From positions 1 to 31,173 of the forward strand of contig CAZYPH010000014.1 of assembly GCA_964649095.1 (NCBI GenBank): 31,173 nucleotides of DNA, in the 5' to 3' direction. Positions 7,632-15,273 of the stretch are shown in pieces. The position numbers and the translations under genes are program-made. Source of the DNA: CAZYPH01 sp964649095. Lineage in GTDB: Bacteria; Bdellovibrionota; UBA1018; UBA923. The notes under the pieces were generated by a model, which was not told the DNA's origin, did not search any database, and was given only the letters and a program-made list of their open reading frames with translations. Positions within the stretch are counted from its first letter, which is position 1, and each line of letters starts with the position of its first letter.

Positions 7632-10600
7632 CTATGCGTTATCTAAATTGAGATTATTTATAAATGATTCTAATTCAAATAGTGTCTGGGTTAAGCTTTT
7701 GAATGCTGTGTCTTGTGTGATGATAAGTGACTTTGTTTGTTTGCCAGCCTCTTGTTTAGTGCCTTGTTTAAGACCAAGATTTTTGGACTGCGATTGGTAA
7801 ATCAAAATACTATCGATATGTTTGGTGGCAAAGTGTTCTGAGATTTCAATGAGCCACTGCGATGCGCTCACGGTCAGTGATAATGCGCCTATGTTTTTAA
7901 TCAAAAGCTTAATTTCAATAAGTGTAATCAGATTTTTGATTTCATCTAAAAATGGCCCGCAGCGCTCTAATAATTCGACCTCGAGATTACGTAGCTCGGC
8001 TTCAGTCTGTAGTTTTGAAAATTTGCGATAAAACTGCAAACGCAGAGCCTCGTCAGGCAAATACGTTTCAGGGATGTAAGCCGGTACCGGAATTTTAATT
8101 TCACACTCAGGGGAATTCGACTGGGCACTATCTGATTGTGGGTGGCCTTGCTCCGAAATAACTTCTCGTAACAACTCTATGTACATTTCATAACCCACTG
8201 CGGCAATGTGCCCTGATTGAGAGCGACCTAAAATATCGCCGCCACCGCGCAGCTCTAAGTCATGACTCGCAATTTTAAAACCTGAGCCTAAATCGGTGTA
8301 ACGTTGTAAGACATGAAGTCGTTTGAGGGCGTCCTCTGTTGGTGGGATATTTTCGGATAATAAGAGATAACAATAGGCCTTAACATCTGATCGTCCGACT
8401 CGTCCGCGAATTTGGTACAACTGTGACAGACCAAAAGTGTCTGCGCGATCAATGACTATAGTATTGGCATTGGGCACATCGATGCCGTTTTCAATAATGG
8501 TCGTGCAGATTAAAATATTAGCGCGTTTTTCAATGAATTCGATCATCTTATTTTCTAATTCATCTTCACTAAGTTGCCCATGAGCCACAATGATTTTAGC
8601 ATCTGGAACTAACCTCTGAATTTCCTGAGCAACCGCATAGATAGATTGCACACGGTTGTGCAGAAAAAATACTTGCCCACCTCTGGATAACTCACTGCTA
8701 ATTGCCTCATAGATGGTTGTGTCGCTTCGCTGTGAAACAATAGTTTTAACGCTCTGCCGATTGAGTGGTGGTGTTTTGATGGTACTGATATCTCGCAAAC
8801 CAAGCATCGCTAGTTGAAGGGTTCGGGGTATTGGTGTTGCTGATAACGTTAAGGCGTCAGTGTTGATTTTTAGTGTTTTGAGCCGTTCTTTGTGGGCCAC
8901 GCCAAAACGCTGTTCTTCATCAATAACTAAAAGTCCAAGGTCTCTAAATTTAATATCTTTTGAAAGCAGGCGATGAGTGCCGATGATAATGTCCACCTTT
9001 CCGGCAGATAGATCATCTAAGGTGCGTTTAATCTCAGATTTGTTTTTCAGGCGTGAGACCGAAGCAATTCGAATATAAGGAAAATTTTCAAAACGTTTCA
9101 TAAAACTAGCTTCGTGTTGCATCGCTAACAAAGTGGTCGGCACTAGAACGGCGACTTGTTTAGAGTCGGAAACAGCACAAAAAGAAGCTCTCATTGCAAC
9201 TTCGGTTTTTCCAAAACCAACGTCGCCACAGATCAGGCGATCCATGATTTTCGGGCTTTGCATGTCGTGCAGTGTATCTTCAATTGCCTTCATTTGATCT
9301 GGAGTTTCAAGATAAGGAAATGCATCTACGAACTGATTGTAGTCGTCACTGTGTGTCAAACTAAAGGCATGGCCTTGTGCCACAGATCGTTTTGCGTAAA
9401 GATCAAGCAGGTGGTTTGCAAGAGCCTGTAGTTCAGCTTTGATCGAATCTTTTTTTCTTTCGAAGGAACTCGTGCCGAGTTTGTCCAGGGTGAGCGTAAT
9501 CGCGCTGTCATGAATGTAGGGACTGATACTGTCTAACCGATAGATCGGAAGATATAGTTTATCGTTATTGGCATACTCCAGCGCGAGATAGTCCTGACTG
9601 ACACCTTGATGAGAAAGGCGTTTCAGACCCATATATCGACCCAGGCCATGTATGCGATGGATGGCGTAGGAACCTTCTTGAAATTCTTCTAGCGCCCACG
9701 ACGCGGCAATCTGAAGCGTTTCATCTTGTGATTTCTGTTGAGCACGTTTGGCGACTCTTTTTCTAAAAAAAGGAAGATCTTTATTTGTGATATAAATTAA
9801 TTCTATTGGTACGGCTTGGATTTGGGTTTGTAACAATGTTGCAGCGCATGCGGTATTGATGTGAAAACTGCTCATCGCAGAAGGGCCGACAATTATATCG
9901 GGGCGCTTTTCGACATGTCCGAATAGTTCTAAATAACGATCTCGTTCAGAGGGGGTCTCTACGGTCATGATGATAGTTGCGGTCTTGTTATTGGCACATA
10001 AGTCTACTAGCTGTTGTGGGGTGGATAAACTTGGAATAGGTGTTTCAGCAATAATAGCAGTGGTGTTTTGATTAGATTGGTCTTCGACTTCCTGTGCGAC
10101 TACTTCGAAAGACATGAGCGCTTTGGTTTTCAGCTGTTCTAGAGTGTGATCCGTGAATTCCTCATAAACCGAATCAGGGTGATTCGGTAGCAGCTTATGT
10201 GATACTTTCCGGGCCTTGCTGGCATAAAATCGTTCTCGCCGCTGATCTTGCGCAGTGTTTATTCGATTGGCGAGGTATAGGGGATCAAAAAATACCTTTT
10301 GAAAGTTATCAAAATAATCAAGAGCTACGCTTGAGTGTTCTCGAAAGGCCGCTTGAAAATGTACGATCGTTCGATTGAAAATATTTAATTCTAACTGTTC
10401 AAAAAAATAGTCTCGCAGCTTTTTAGGAATATCGTGAGTATCGCAATGTGCCTTTATTTGTTGGCGAGCAATTGGAATCGTCGAGTCGTTGATGCGGACC
10501 TCGTCTGCAAAAGTAACGGAAACGCTTTGCAGAGCAGTAGATGTATTTCGTTGGGTTTCGGTATCAAAGAAATGAATCTGTTCAATTTCATCGTCGAAAA

Positions 10601-11282
10601 AATCAACTCGGATCGGATTTGAGTGGAGCGCAGAATAAATATCTACGATGCTGCCGCGTATTGTAAATTGCCCCGGTTCAGAAACGACAGGGCTTTGTCG
10701 ATAACCTAGATCGTACAATGTTTTTAGCAAGGTAGAGCGCGGCAGCTGGGCCCCTTTTACAAATTGTAAGACACTCTCTTTTACTAAGTTTTTTGATTCC
10801 GCTTTGATCAGAAGGGCATTAAGGGCGGCGACCACAATATTTATTTGATTTGTAGATATTGCCTCTTTCAGTTCTGATTGTGGTTGTGGAATGAGACATC
10901 TTTGTAAAATACCAAGACGCTGGATCGAGTTATTGTAGCTTGGTGGAATGGTAGAGTTGATGTCGGAATCGAAATCACAAAAATGTTCAATTTTAACAGT
11001 GGCATCTAACGCGCTGGTTCGCTTGAGCATGGTCGATTCTAGTGAAAATAAATCGTGGCATAGTTGCTCAGCCTCTCTTTCTGAGCTCACCACAATTAAA
11101 AAATTGGAATCACATGAATTTGTATATATTTTTTTTATTATATCTAGTGTGAGATAGGCTCGTGCAGTTGAGTTGCCTGTAATAAAGGTTTGTGCTGATG
11201 GTTGAAAAAGTTTTAATGGAGTTGTTTGAGTCAACCCTTCAGTGCTGTTGCTTGGTAATACAATTTGATGTGGTTTTGACAT
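7632..11282 (-). CDS. mfd: Transcription-repair coupling factor Mfd
   Basis: DNA translocase that removes RNA polymerase stalled at lesions and recruits UvrA; cytoplasmic. 1216 residues, slightly longer than E. coli Mfd (1148). In order: the UvrB-like module (residues about 10-400, including FTIRGSIVDIYSALHSNPIRVDFF); a linker; the RNA polymerase-interacting CarD-like domain (about 525-600, GSYAIHRIHGLGRYMGL); the RecG-type translocase with Walker A GDVGFGKTE (about 690), VIDEEQRFG box and LSATPIPRTLQ; the second RecA lobe with IRGRVGRS; and the C-terminal TRCF domain (from about 1065, PETYLPDEALRLQFYRK). First gene of the minus-strand operon, which also ends with uvrA. Its start is 55 bases from the divergent A' gene. 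Confidence 0.96.
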   Translation of the reverse strand: MSKPHQIVLPSNSTEGLTQTTPLKLFQPSAQTFITGNSTARAYLTLDIIKKIYTNSCDSNFLIVVSSEREAEQLCHDLFSLESTMLKRTSALDATVKIEHFCDFDSDINSTIPPSYNNSIQRLGILQRCLIPQPQSELKEAISTNQINIVVAALNALLIKAESKNLVKESVLQFVKGAQLPRSTLLKTLYDLGYRQSPVVSEPGQFTIRGSIVDIYSALHSNPIRVDFFDDEIEQIHFFDTETQRNTSTALQSVSVTFADEVRINDSTIPIARQQIKAHCDTHDIPKKLRDYFFEQLELNIFNRTIVHFQAAFREHSSVALDYFDNFQKVFFDPLYLANRINTAQDQRRERFYASKARKVSHKLLPNHPDSVYEEFTDHTLEQLKTKALMSFEVVAQEVEDQSNQNTTAIIAETPIPSLSTPQQLVDLCANNKTATIIMTVETPSERDRYLELFGHVEKRPDIIVGPSAMSSFHINTACAATLLQTQIQAVPIELIYITNKDLPFFRKRVAKRAQQKSQDETLQIAASWALEEFQEGSYAIHRIHGLGRYMGLKRLSHQGVSQDYLALEYANNDKLYLPIYRLDSISPYIHDSAITLTLDKLGTSSFERKKDSIKAELQALANHLLDLYAKRSVAQGHAFSLTHSDDYNQFVDAFPYLETPDQMKAIEDTLHDMQSPKIMDRLICGDVGFGKTEVAMRASFCAVSDSKQVAVLVPTTLLAMQHEASFMKRFENFPYIRIASVSRLKNKSEIKRTLDDLSAGKVDIIIGTHRLLSKDIKFRDLGLLVIDEEQRFGVAHKERLKTLKINTDALTLSATPIPRTLQLAMLGLRDISTIKTPPLNRQSVKTIVSQRSDTTIYEAISSELSRGGQVFFLHNRVQSIYAVAQEIQRLVPDAKIIVAHGQLSEDELENKMIEFIEKRANILICTTIIENGIDVPNANTIVIDRADTFGLSQLYQIRGRVGRSDVKAYCYLLLSENIPPTEDALKRLHVLQRYTDLGSGFKIASHDLELRGGGDILGRSQSGHIAAVGYEMYIELLREVISEQGHPQSDSAQSNSPECEIKIPVPAYIPETYLPDEALRLQFYRKFSKLQTEAELRNLEVELLERCGPFLDEIKNLITLIEIKLLIKNIGALSLTVSASQWLIEISEHFATKHIDSILIYQSQSKNLGLKQGTKQEAGKQTKSLIITQDTAFKSLTQTLFELESFINNLNLDNA

Positions 11283-11300
11283 AGCGGAGTTTAATGCGTT

Positions 11301-11312
11301 TATTGATCAATA
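11301..11312. promoter_or_regulatory. Palindrome in the divergent mfd / A' intergenic region (candidate operator)
   Basis: TATTGATCAATA is a perfect 12-base palindrome near the middle of the 55-base gap between the divergent mfd and A' starts. Both operons must be promoted from this short gap or from within the flanking genes. TATAGA at 11311-11316 could serve as a -10 box for the A' operon, without a good -35. The position suits a shared operator, but short AT-rich palindromes arise by chance. Confidence 0.3.
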
Positions 11313-11337
11313 TAGACACTTTGGGACAAAGGTTATT

Positions 11338-11619
11338 TTGAAGACTAAACATATCGATTTAAAAAATAAAAACCATTCTTCTCGATACACGCACAGATTC
11401 TACCGTCAGCGCCAAGCATTGCTGCCAAGTTTATTGGCCGTGTTAGTGGTTTTGCATTTGTGTATAACAATCCCTCACTTTGCGCTGCAGCAATTGGGTT
11501 CGCCGATTGATGTCGTAGTTTTTTTACTGGTTTCAGTGAGTGTTAGTGTGTTGGTGTTGTATTTTAGAAAAATGTCCGCGCTTGTTTGGCATGGTAAATC
11601 AAACGAGGAACTAGAATGA
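11338..11619 (+). CDS. Short membrane protein, probable truncated NuoA homologue (A')
   Basis: 93 residues with a basic N-terminus (1-26) and two hydrophobic helices (about 28-50 and 57-76). I recognise it by position, directly before a nuoB homologue, and by its C-terminal half. The end YFRKMSALVWHG parallels YILRKGALKWE of the canonical NuoA at 20620. Counting back, its helices line up with helices 2 and 3 of that protein. Helix 1, the loop with the conserved ECG and the DxE pair of helix 2 are missing; Val38 and His40 fall at the Asp and Glu positions. The TTG start follows AAAGG (11328-11332). The stop overlaps the B' start as ATGA. NuoA identity is inference; a small unrelated membrane protein is the alternative. 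Confidence 0.6.
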   Translation: MKTKHIDLKNKNHSSRYTHRFYRQRQALLPSLLAVLVVLHLCITIPHFALQQLGSPIDVVVFLLVSVSVSVLVLYFRKMSALVWHGKSNEELE

Positions 11620-12077
11620 GAGTTGTTACTGGAGAAATGCGATTAAACTTAAGAAACTGGGCTTTGAGCGGCTCGTTTCGCTACCTCACGTATGATTTTT
11701 CCTGCTGTAGTACTGAGATGAGGGCTATTGTTGGATCTCGTTATGACTTGGAGCGTTTTGGTGTTTATCCGACTAGTGATCCCCGATTGGCCGATGTTTT
11801 ATTTGTGTCGGGCACCATCTCAGATCAAGGATTGTCTTATTTGACGGGTATTATAGATAGTATGCCAGCTCATCGGCGCATTATTGCTGTCGGGGGCTGC
11901 GCCTTTAATGGGGGCCCTTTTTCTGCTAGCACTAGCGGACTTTCGCAGGGTGGGGTTGAAGTGGATTTTTTTGTTCCCGGTTGTCCACCTAGACCCGAAG
12001 CCATTCTGCAAGCGGTGGTAGATTGTCAGATGAGTATGGATCGACCGAAGAGTCAGGCGCATGCAGTCCGTTCTTGA
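11616..12077 (+). CDS. nuoB: Divergent NADH-quinone oxidoreductase subunit B-like protein (B')
   Basis: Homologue of the Complex I subunit that holds cluster N2, at the junction of peripheral and membrane arms. All four cluster ligands are visible: tandem Cys30-Cys31 in YDFSCCSTEM, Cys95 in AVGGCAFNGG and Cys123 in VPGCPPRPEAI. YDLERFG matches the canonical YDMSRFG. The motif around Cys95 and the PRPEAI tail are closer in style to NuoB homologues of group 4 hydrogenase-related complexes than to the canonical NuoB at 21019. The loop containing RFSPRQADLII in the canonical copy reads TSDPRLADVLF here. 153 residues. GAGGA at 11605-11609 precedes the ATG; the gene overlaps A' by 4 bases and D' by 17. 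Confidence 0.88.
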   Translation: MRVVTGEMRLNLRNWALSGSFRYLTYDFSCCSTEMRAIVGSRYDLERFGVYPTSDPRLADVLFVSGTISDQGLSYLTGIIDSMPAHRRIIAVGGCAFNGGPFSASTSGLSQGGVEVDFFVPGCPPRPEAILQAVVDCQMSMDRPKSQAHAVRS

Positions 12078-13218
12078 ATTGGTAGGCCCGTATCACACGG
12101 ACGCTCAACGTTGTGCATATGGCCCGTTTAGAATCGAGTTGTTTGGAACACACAATTGTATCGATGATGTTAAAATTCAGTCTGGTTATTTATCTAGAAA
12201 TATTGAACGGCACTTAGAGTCGGTGGAGTGGGCGCAAATTACACCATTCGTAGAACGTTTAGGGTACTCAGTTGGCGAACATTATGCACTGCTTTACCTG
12301 AGCGCGCTTGAGCGAGCCTTAGATTTTGAACCGCCAGATCAGATTCGAAGAATTCGGACCATTGTTATTGAGCTAGTGCGTTGTTTAAATCATTTTAAGT
12401 ACTTCGAGATGATTTTTAACCTGCTGGACATGCTGTTTGTAAAGCAGCAAACGCAGATTCATTCTGAGAAAATCTACGATGTACTTGAAAGCCTAACAGG
12501 GATGCGTCAGTTGCGGCATTACTTCAGACTTGGAGGTGTTGCCGTTGAGGCTAAACCTGGGTTTCAGGAAAAGGTTAATTTAGTTTTAATTTCAATTCGA
12601 GACTCGGTAACGATGTGGCGCGACTGTATATTAAAAAACATATCTGTTCGCGAGCGACTAAGTAGCATTGGAAAATTACACATCTCAAATACTAATAGCC
12701 TGAGTTTGACTGGACCAAGCAGAAGGGCCTTTGGAGAAAACATTGATTTACGAATTGGTAGTGATCAATGGACCATCCCATTGAGTTATCACGAGACGAC
12801 GTTTTACAAATTACAGGCAAAACATAACACAAGTGAACCACGCTGTGTCACAAGTGTGTTTGATCGCGTTTTGCAACATATTCACGAGGTTGAGGATTCA
12901 GCGCAAATAGTTCAGGAATTGATTGAGGTGTGGTCGAACACGATGGTTAAAGGTCACCCTGTCAGGCGGGCATTAGATTTGCCCCGAATTTTTAAAATCA
13001 AAACATCAAACGTTCATAGTGCAATTGAAACAGCTCGTGGTCAGGCACAAATTTCTATCGTTAGTGATGGGGGTCGAACGCCACGTAGTGTTTCATTCAA
13101 GACTCCGTCTGAGAGCAATATGGCTGCTGCCGTAGAGGCGATGATTGGAAACGATATTTTGGATTGGCGCCTGATTTTAGCATCGTTTGATGTCTGTTTC
13201 TCTGAGGTAGATCGATAA
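12061..13218 (+). CDS. nuoD: Divergent NuoD (49 kDa)-like protein (D')
   Basis: Homologue of the Complex I 49 kDa subunit, which lines the quinone cavity with NuoB. 385 residues. Family landmarks: GPYH near the N-terminus with GPFR after it, ERLGYSVGEHYALLYLSALE aligned with the canonical helix that holds the quinone-ligating Tyr (Tyr69 here), LTGPSRRAFGENIDLRIG, and the C-terminal SFDVCFSEVDR matching the family VFGEVDR end. The second His of the canonical HPxxHG loop, a quinone ligand, is absent; a four-residue insertion and Tyr20 occupy that place. No CxxC pairs for a NiFe centre are present, so it is not a hydrogenase large subunit. Unlike canonical operons, no nuoC separates it from B'. 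TAATG overlap with H'. Confidence 0.85.
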   Translation: MQSVLELVGPYHTDAQRCAYGPFRIELFGTHNCIDDVKIQSGYLSRNIERHLESVEWAQITPFVERLGYSVGEHYALLYLSALERALDFEPPDQIRRIRTIVIELVRCLNHFKYFEMIFNLLDMLFVKQQTQIHSEKIYDVLESLTGMRQLRHYFRLGGVAVEAKPGFQEKVNLVLISIRDSVTMWRDCILKNISVRERLSSIGKLHISNTNSLSLTGPSRRAFGENIDLRIGSDQWTIPLSYHETTFYKLQAKHNTSEPRCVTSVFDRVLQHIHEVEDSAQIVQELIEVWSNTMVKGHPVRRALDLPRIFKIKTSNVHSAIETARGQAQISIVSDGGRTPRSVSFKTPSESNMAAAVEAMIGNDILDWRLILASFDVCFSEVDR

Positions 13219-14222
13219 TGTTTATCTCAAGTCCGTTATGGACCTATTGGGCAAGTTTTTCAGATTCTGCGATCGTGCAGCTTGTGTTGGGTCTGGGCGG
13301 GGTCTTGCTTCATGCGATTGGGGTGGTTCTATTGCCCTTAGTTTTTTCTGCGTATCTTTTAAAAAAACTTTCGGCTGATTTCGAGCAACGCGTTGGTCCA
13401 AATCGCATGCATCCAAAAATAATGGTGGTGTTCCGAGAGTGGCTTGGTGATTGGGTGCGTTGGCCTGTCTCAATTTTTGTTCGGCAACCGGAGACTTGGT
13501 TGTTAGTTCTGCGACTAGTAATTGTCTTTTGTCTGTTTATGTTGATTCCTTCGTCGCGAAGTGGCGCTGTTATAAATGCAGAGCACTCCTTGTTTTTAGT
13601 AATTTTGCTTTTATTGACCAACGATTTAATTCGACTAGCGACAGCAGTGACACGGCATGGATTTGGTCATGTTGTGGTTTTTCAATTGGGTCAACGATTG
13701 GCAGCTTCTAGTATTTCGAAGGTCGGAATATATATATATTTATATATTTCTTATCTCAATGATCGAATTATAGGATTTATTGATGGCTCGGTGTGGCCTA
13801 CCTGGCGTCAATACTTTTTACTTCCAATTGTATGTTGGGTCGTATTTCGACAGTTGTTTCAAGAAGTGTCTGATGTGGATTTAGATAATGGGTTAATGGG
13901 CGATAATGTTTTCTATTATCAGCTGGAACAAAAACTTACTCATGTAAGTTTATGGTTGTATTTCATTGTTATCGTCGTTGGTGTCTCGCCATTAAATAAC
14001 CTGCCGTTGCTTTTGAGTGAGGATTCGTTTGGAAGATCAATTGAAGTTATTCAGGATCTCTTAATAATAATACAAGCAGTATCGTTATATATTGTATTGT
14101 ATATATATAGGCATATATTACCAAGAATGAACACAAAACAGCGTCTGCGAGTTAGTTATGGTTCTAATTTGTCGCTATTAATAACCATTATATTTGCTGC
14201 GGTGGCTCTTAAATTTATATGA
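13218..14222 (+). CDS. nuoH: Divergent NuoH-like membrane subunit (H')
   Basis: Homologue of the Complex I membrane subunit that closes the quinone tunnel and carries the E-channel. 334 residues, about eight hydrophobic helices. The cytoplasmic loop FEQRVGPNRMHPK (residues 55-67) keeps the family QRxGPNR motif. The later acidic loop, canonically RLPFDLPEGESEIVAGYH, has become VDLDNGLMGDNVFYYQLE (residues 220-237), losing several conserved Glu. The buried Glu of the canonical SYELSLG helix is also replaced, by Phe155 or Gln156 depending on alignment. The gene contains runs of ATA and TAT codons near 13728 and 14100. It overlaps I' as ATGA. Confidence 0.83.
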   Translation: MFISSPLWTYWASFSDSAIVQLVLGLGGVLLHAIGVVLLPLVFSAYLLKKLSADFEQRVGPNRMHPKIMVVFREWLGDWVRWPVSIFVRQPETWLLVLRLVIVFCLFMLIPSSRSGAVINAEHSLFLVILLLLTNDLIRLATAVTRHGFGHVVVFQLGQRLAASSISKVGIYIYLYISYLNDRIIGFIDGSVWPTWRQYFLLPIVCWVVFRQLFQEVSDVDLDNGLMGDNVFYYQLEQKLTHVSLWLYFIVIVVGVSPLNNLPLLLSEDSFGRSIEVIQDLLIIIQAVSLYIVLYIYRHILPRMNTKQRLRVSYGSNLSLLITIIFAAVALKFI

Positions 14223-14792
14223 TCATCAACTTATTGCGTCACAAAATTGAAGCTCGATCTTCTGTTTGGAAGGCTATTGGCGCGTATCTTAGACATTTCT
14301 TTAAAAACTCTCAGGAGTATCGTGAAGTAACCGAGCAGTATCCTGACCCAGTTAGTTCGAAGAGCGCCGAAGATATGGTTCTCGGATTTCGTGGTTACCT
14401 ATACAACGATATCAACAAGTGTTCTGGCTGTAAGTTTTGTGTCGATCAATGTCCAACGAAATGTATTGATATTGACGTCAAGCGGGGTCCTGTTTATGCC
14501 CCGGCGTGGGTTGTTAAATTTCAGATTGATCATTCAAAGTGTCTATTTTGTGGATTGTGTGTGTCAGTTTGTCCGACGAATAGCTTGATACACACTAAAG
14601 AGTTCCTGTCGGAGTCGTATATAATGGATTTTGGCAGAGGTNNNNNNNNNNAACATGCGTCAAAGTGAAAATGATGGATTGCTCTCACAGGCTAACGAGC
14701 AGGCAGCCTTAGTTAGTGGTGTCGATCGCTCTCCCGTAGCAACGGCCGTGAAAGAATATCTAAGAAGAAATAAAAATGATAACGATACTTAG
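14219..14792 (+). CDS. nuoI: Divergent NuoI-like 2x[4Fe-4S] ferredoxin subunit (I'), interrupted by Ns
   Basis: Homologue of the Complex I subunit holding clusters N6a and N6b. Both ferredoxin motifs are complete: Cys68, 71, 74, 78 in CSGCKFCVDQCP and Cys108, 111, 114, 118 in CLFCGLCVSVCP. The N-terminal 30 residues suit the membrane-surface helices of NuoI. Ten Ns at 14642-14651 follow codon 141. Read literally across them, the frame ends at 14668. The next frame, however, stays open from 14652 to a TAG at 14790-14792 and overlaps the J' start by 17 bases, as elsewhere in this operon. I therefore extend the gene to 14792, assuming the true gap is a multiple of three. The C-terminal part is a hydrophilic tail of about 46 residues without cysteines. 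Confidence 0.8.
14642..14651. other. Run of ten Ns (assembly gap) inside the nuoI-like gene
   Basis: Ten consecutive Ns, the same length as the run at 2665-2674, so probably a fixed placeholder. Taken as ten real bases it shifts the frame and truncates the I' protein nine bases-worth of codons later; a gap length divisible by three joins it to the long open frame ending at 14792. Confidence 0.95.
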
Positions 14793-15273
14793 TTGTTTGC
14801 GTATTGCGATTTCTATTGTTGGTGTTTGCTGTCTCTGGATTCCAAATAGAGTAAAAGTTAAAAACCTTACACCATCCCAAATTCGATTTATTTTATTTAT
14901 TTTGTTTCTTGTGCTGTTTGTTGCACATGATTTTATTTGGATGGCGACGAATTTGACAGAAGTGAGCGGCGCCGCGATCGCTTCTAATATAACCATGTTT
15001 TTCGTCTCTCTGTTGGGGCTTGTTTTACATTTTGATCCATGGCATTCGCCGCAGTTAAGAAGTCGATCTGCGGTCGTTTTTCCACTTATTGTATTGTTGA
15101 CAGTGGTCGGTGTCGGTCTGTTTGGTTTGTTAATATTGCCTGAGCAAAATGAACCTAAAGAATTACTAAGTATTAATTCTTATCCACTTATAGATATTAT
15201 TGGGCAGATTGGTCTCTTGTTTGGTGGTGGAATTTTATTAGTTCTTTTTCGAGGGCCATCTCTTGATAAGTAA
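14776..15273 (+). CDS. Membrane protein at the nuoJ position, probable divergent NuoJ (J')
   Basis: 165 residues with about five hydrophobic helices, similar in length and helix number to the canonical NuoJ (183 residues, 28077). It sits between I' and K' exactly where nuoJ lies in Complex I operons. Sequence similarity is weak. The segment ASNITMFFVSLLGLVLHFD (about residues 69-87) can be placed against canonical YAGAVMVLFVFVIMLLNAD, but the YAGA motif of the third helix, where Complex I has its conserved pi-bulge, is absent. The identification rests mostly on gene order and topology. The ATG at 14776 lies inside the end of I'. Confidence 0.62.
   Translation: MITILSCLRIAISIVGVCCLWIPNRVKVKNLTPSQIRFILFILFLVLFVAHDFIWMATNLTEVSGAAIASNITMFFVSLLGLVLHFDPWHSPQLRSRSAVVFPLIVLLTVVGVGLFGLLILPEQNEPKELLSINSYPLIDIIGQIGLLFGGGILLVLFRGPSLDK

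Noticed and set aside
9156..9431. Numerous open frames antiparallel to mfd, uvrA and the nuo genes.
   Set aside because: They overlap well-supported genes, show no family motifs and have no ribosome-binding sites or context of their own.
12061..13218. D' as the large subunit of a group 4 [NiFe] hydrogenase, suggested by the C-terminal FDVCFSEVDR and by B' motifs resembling hydrogenase small subunits.
   Set aside because: The N-terminal CxxC is absent and only one Cys occurs in the C-terminal motif, so a NiFe centre cannot be ligated in the usual way. No hydrogenase maturation genes are in the window.
13726..13750. AT dinucleotide tract (ATATATATAT type) as a repeat or regulatory element; a similar tract lies near 14097.
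   Set aside because: Both lie inside H' and simply encode Ile/Tyr-rich membrane helices with ATA and TAT codons.
14655..14792. A separate small gene starting at ATG 14655 after the N run.
   Set aside because: No ribosome-binding site is visible because Ns precede it, and it is more simply the end of the nuoI-like gene if the gap length is divisible by three.
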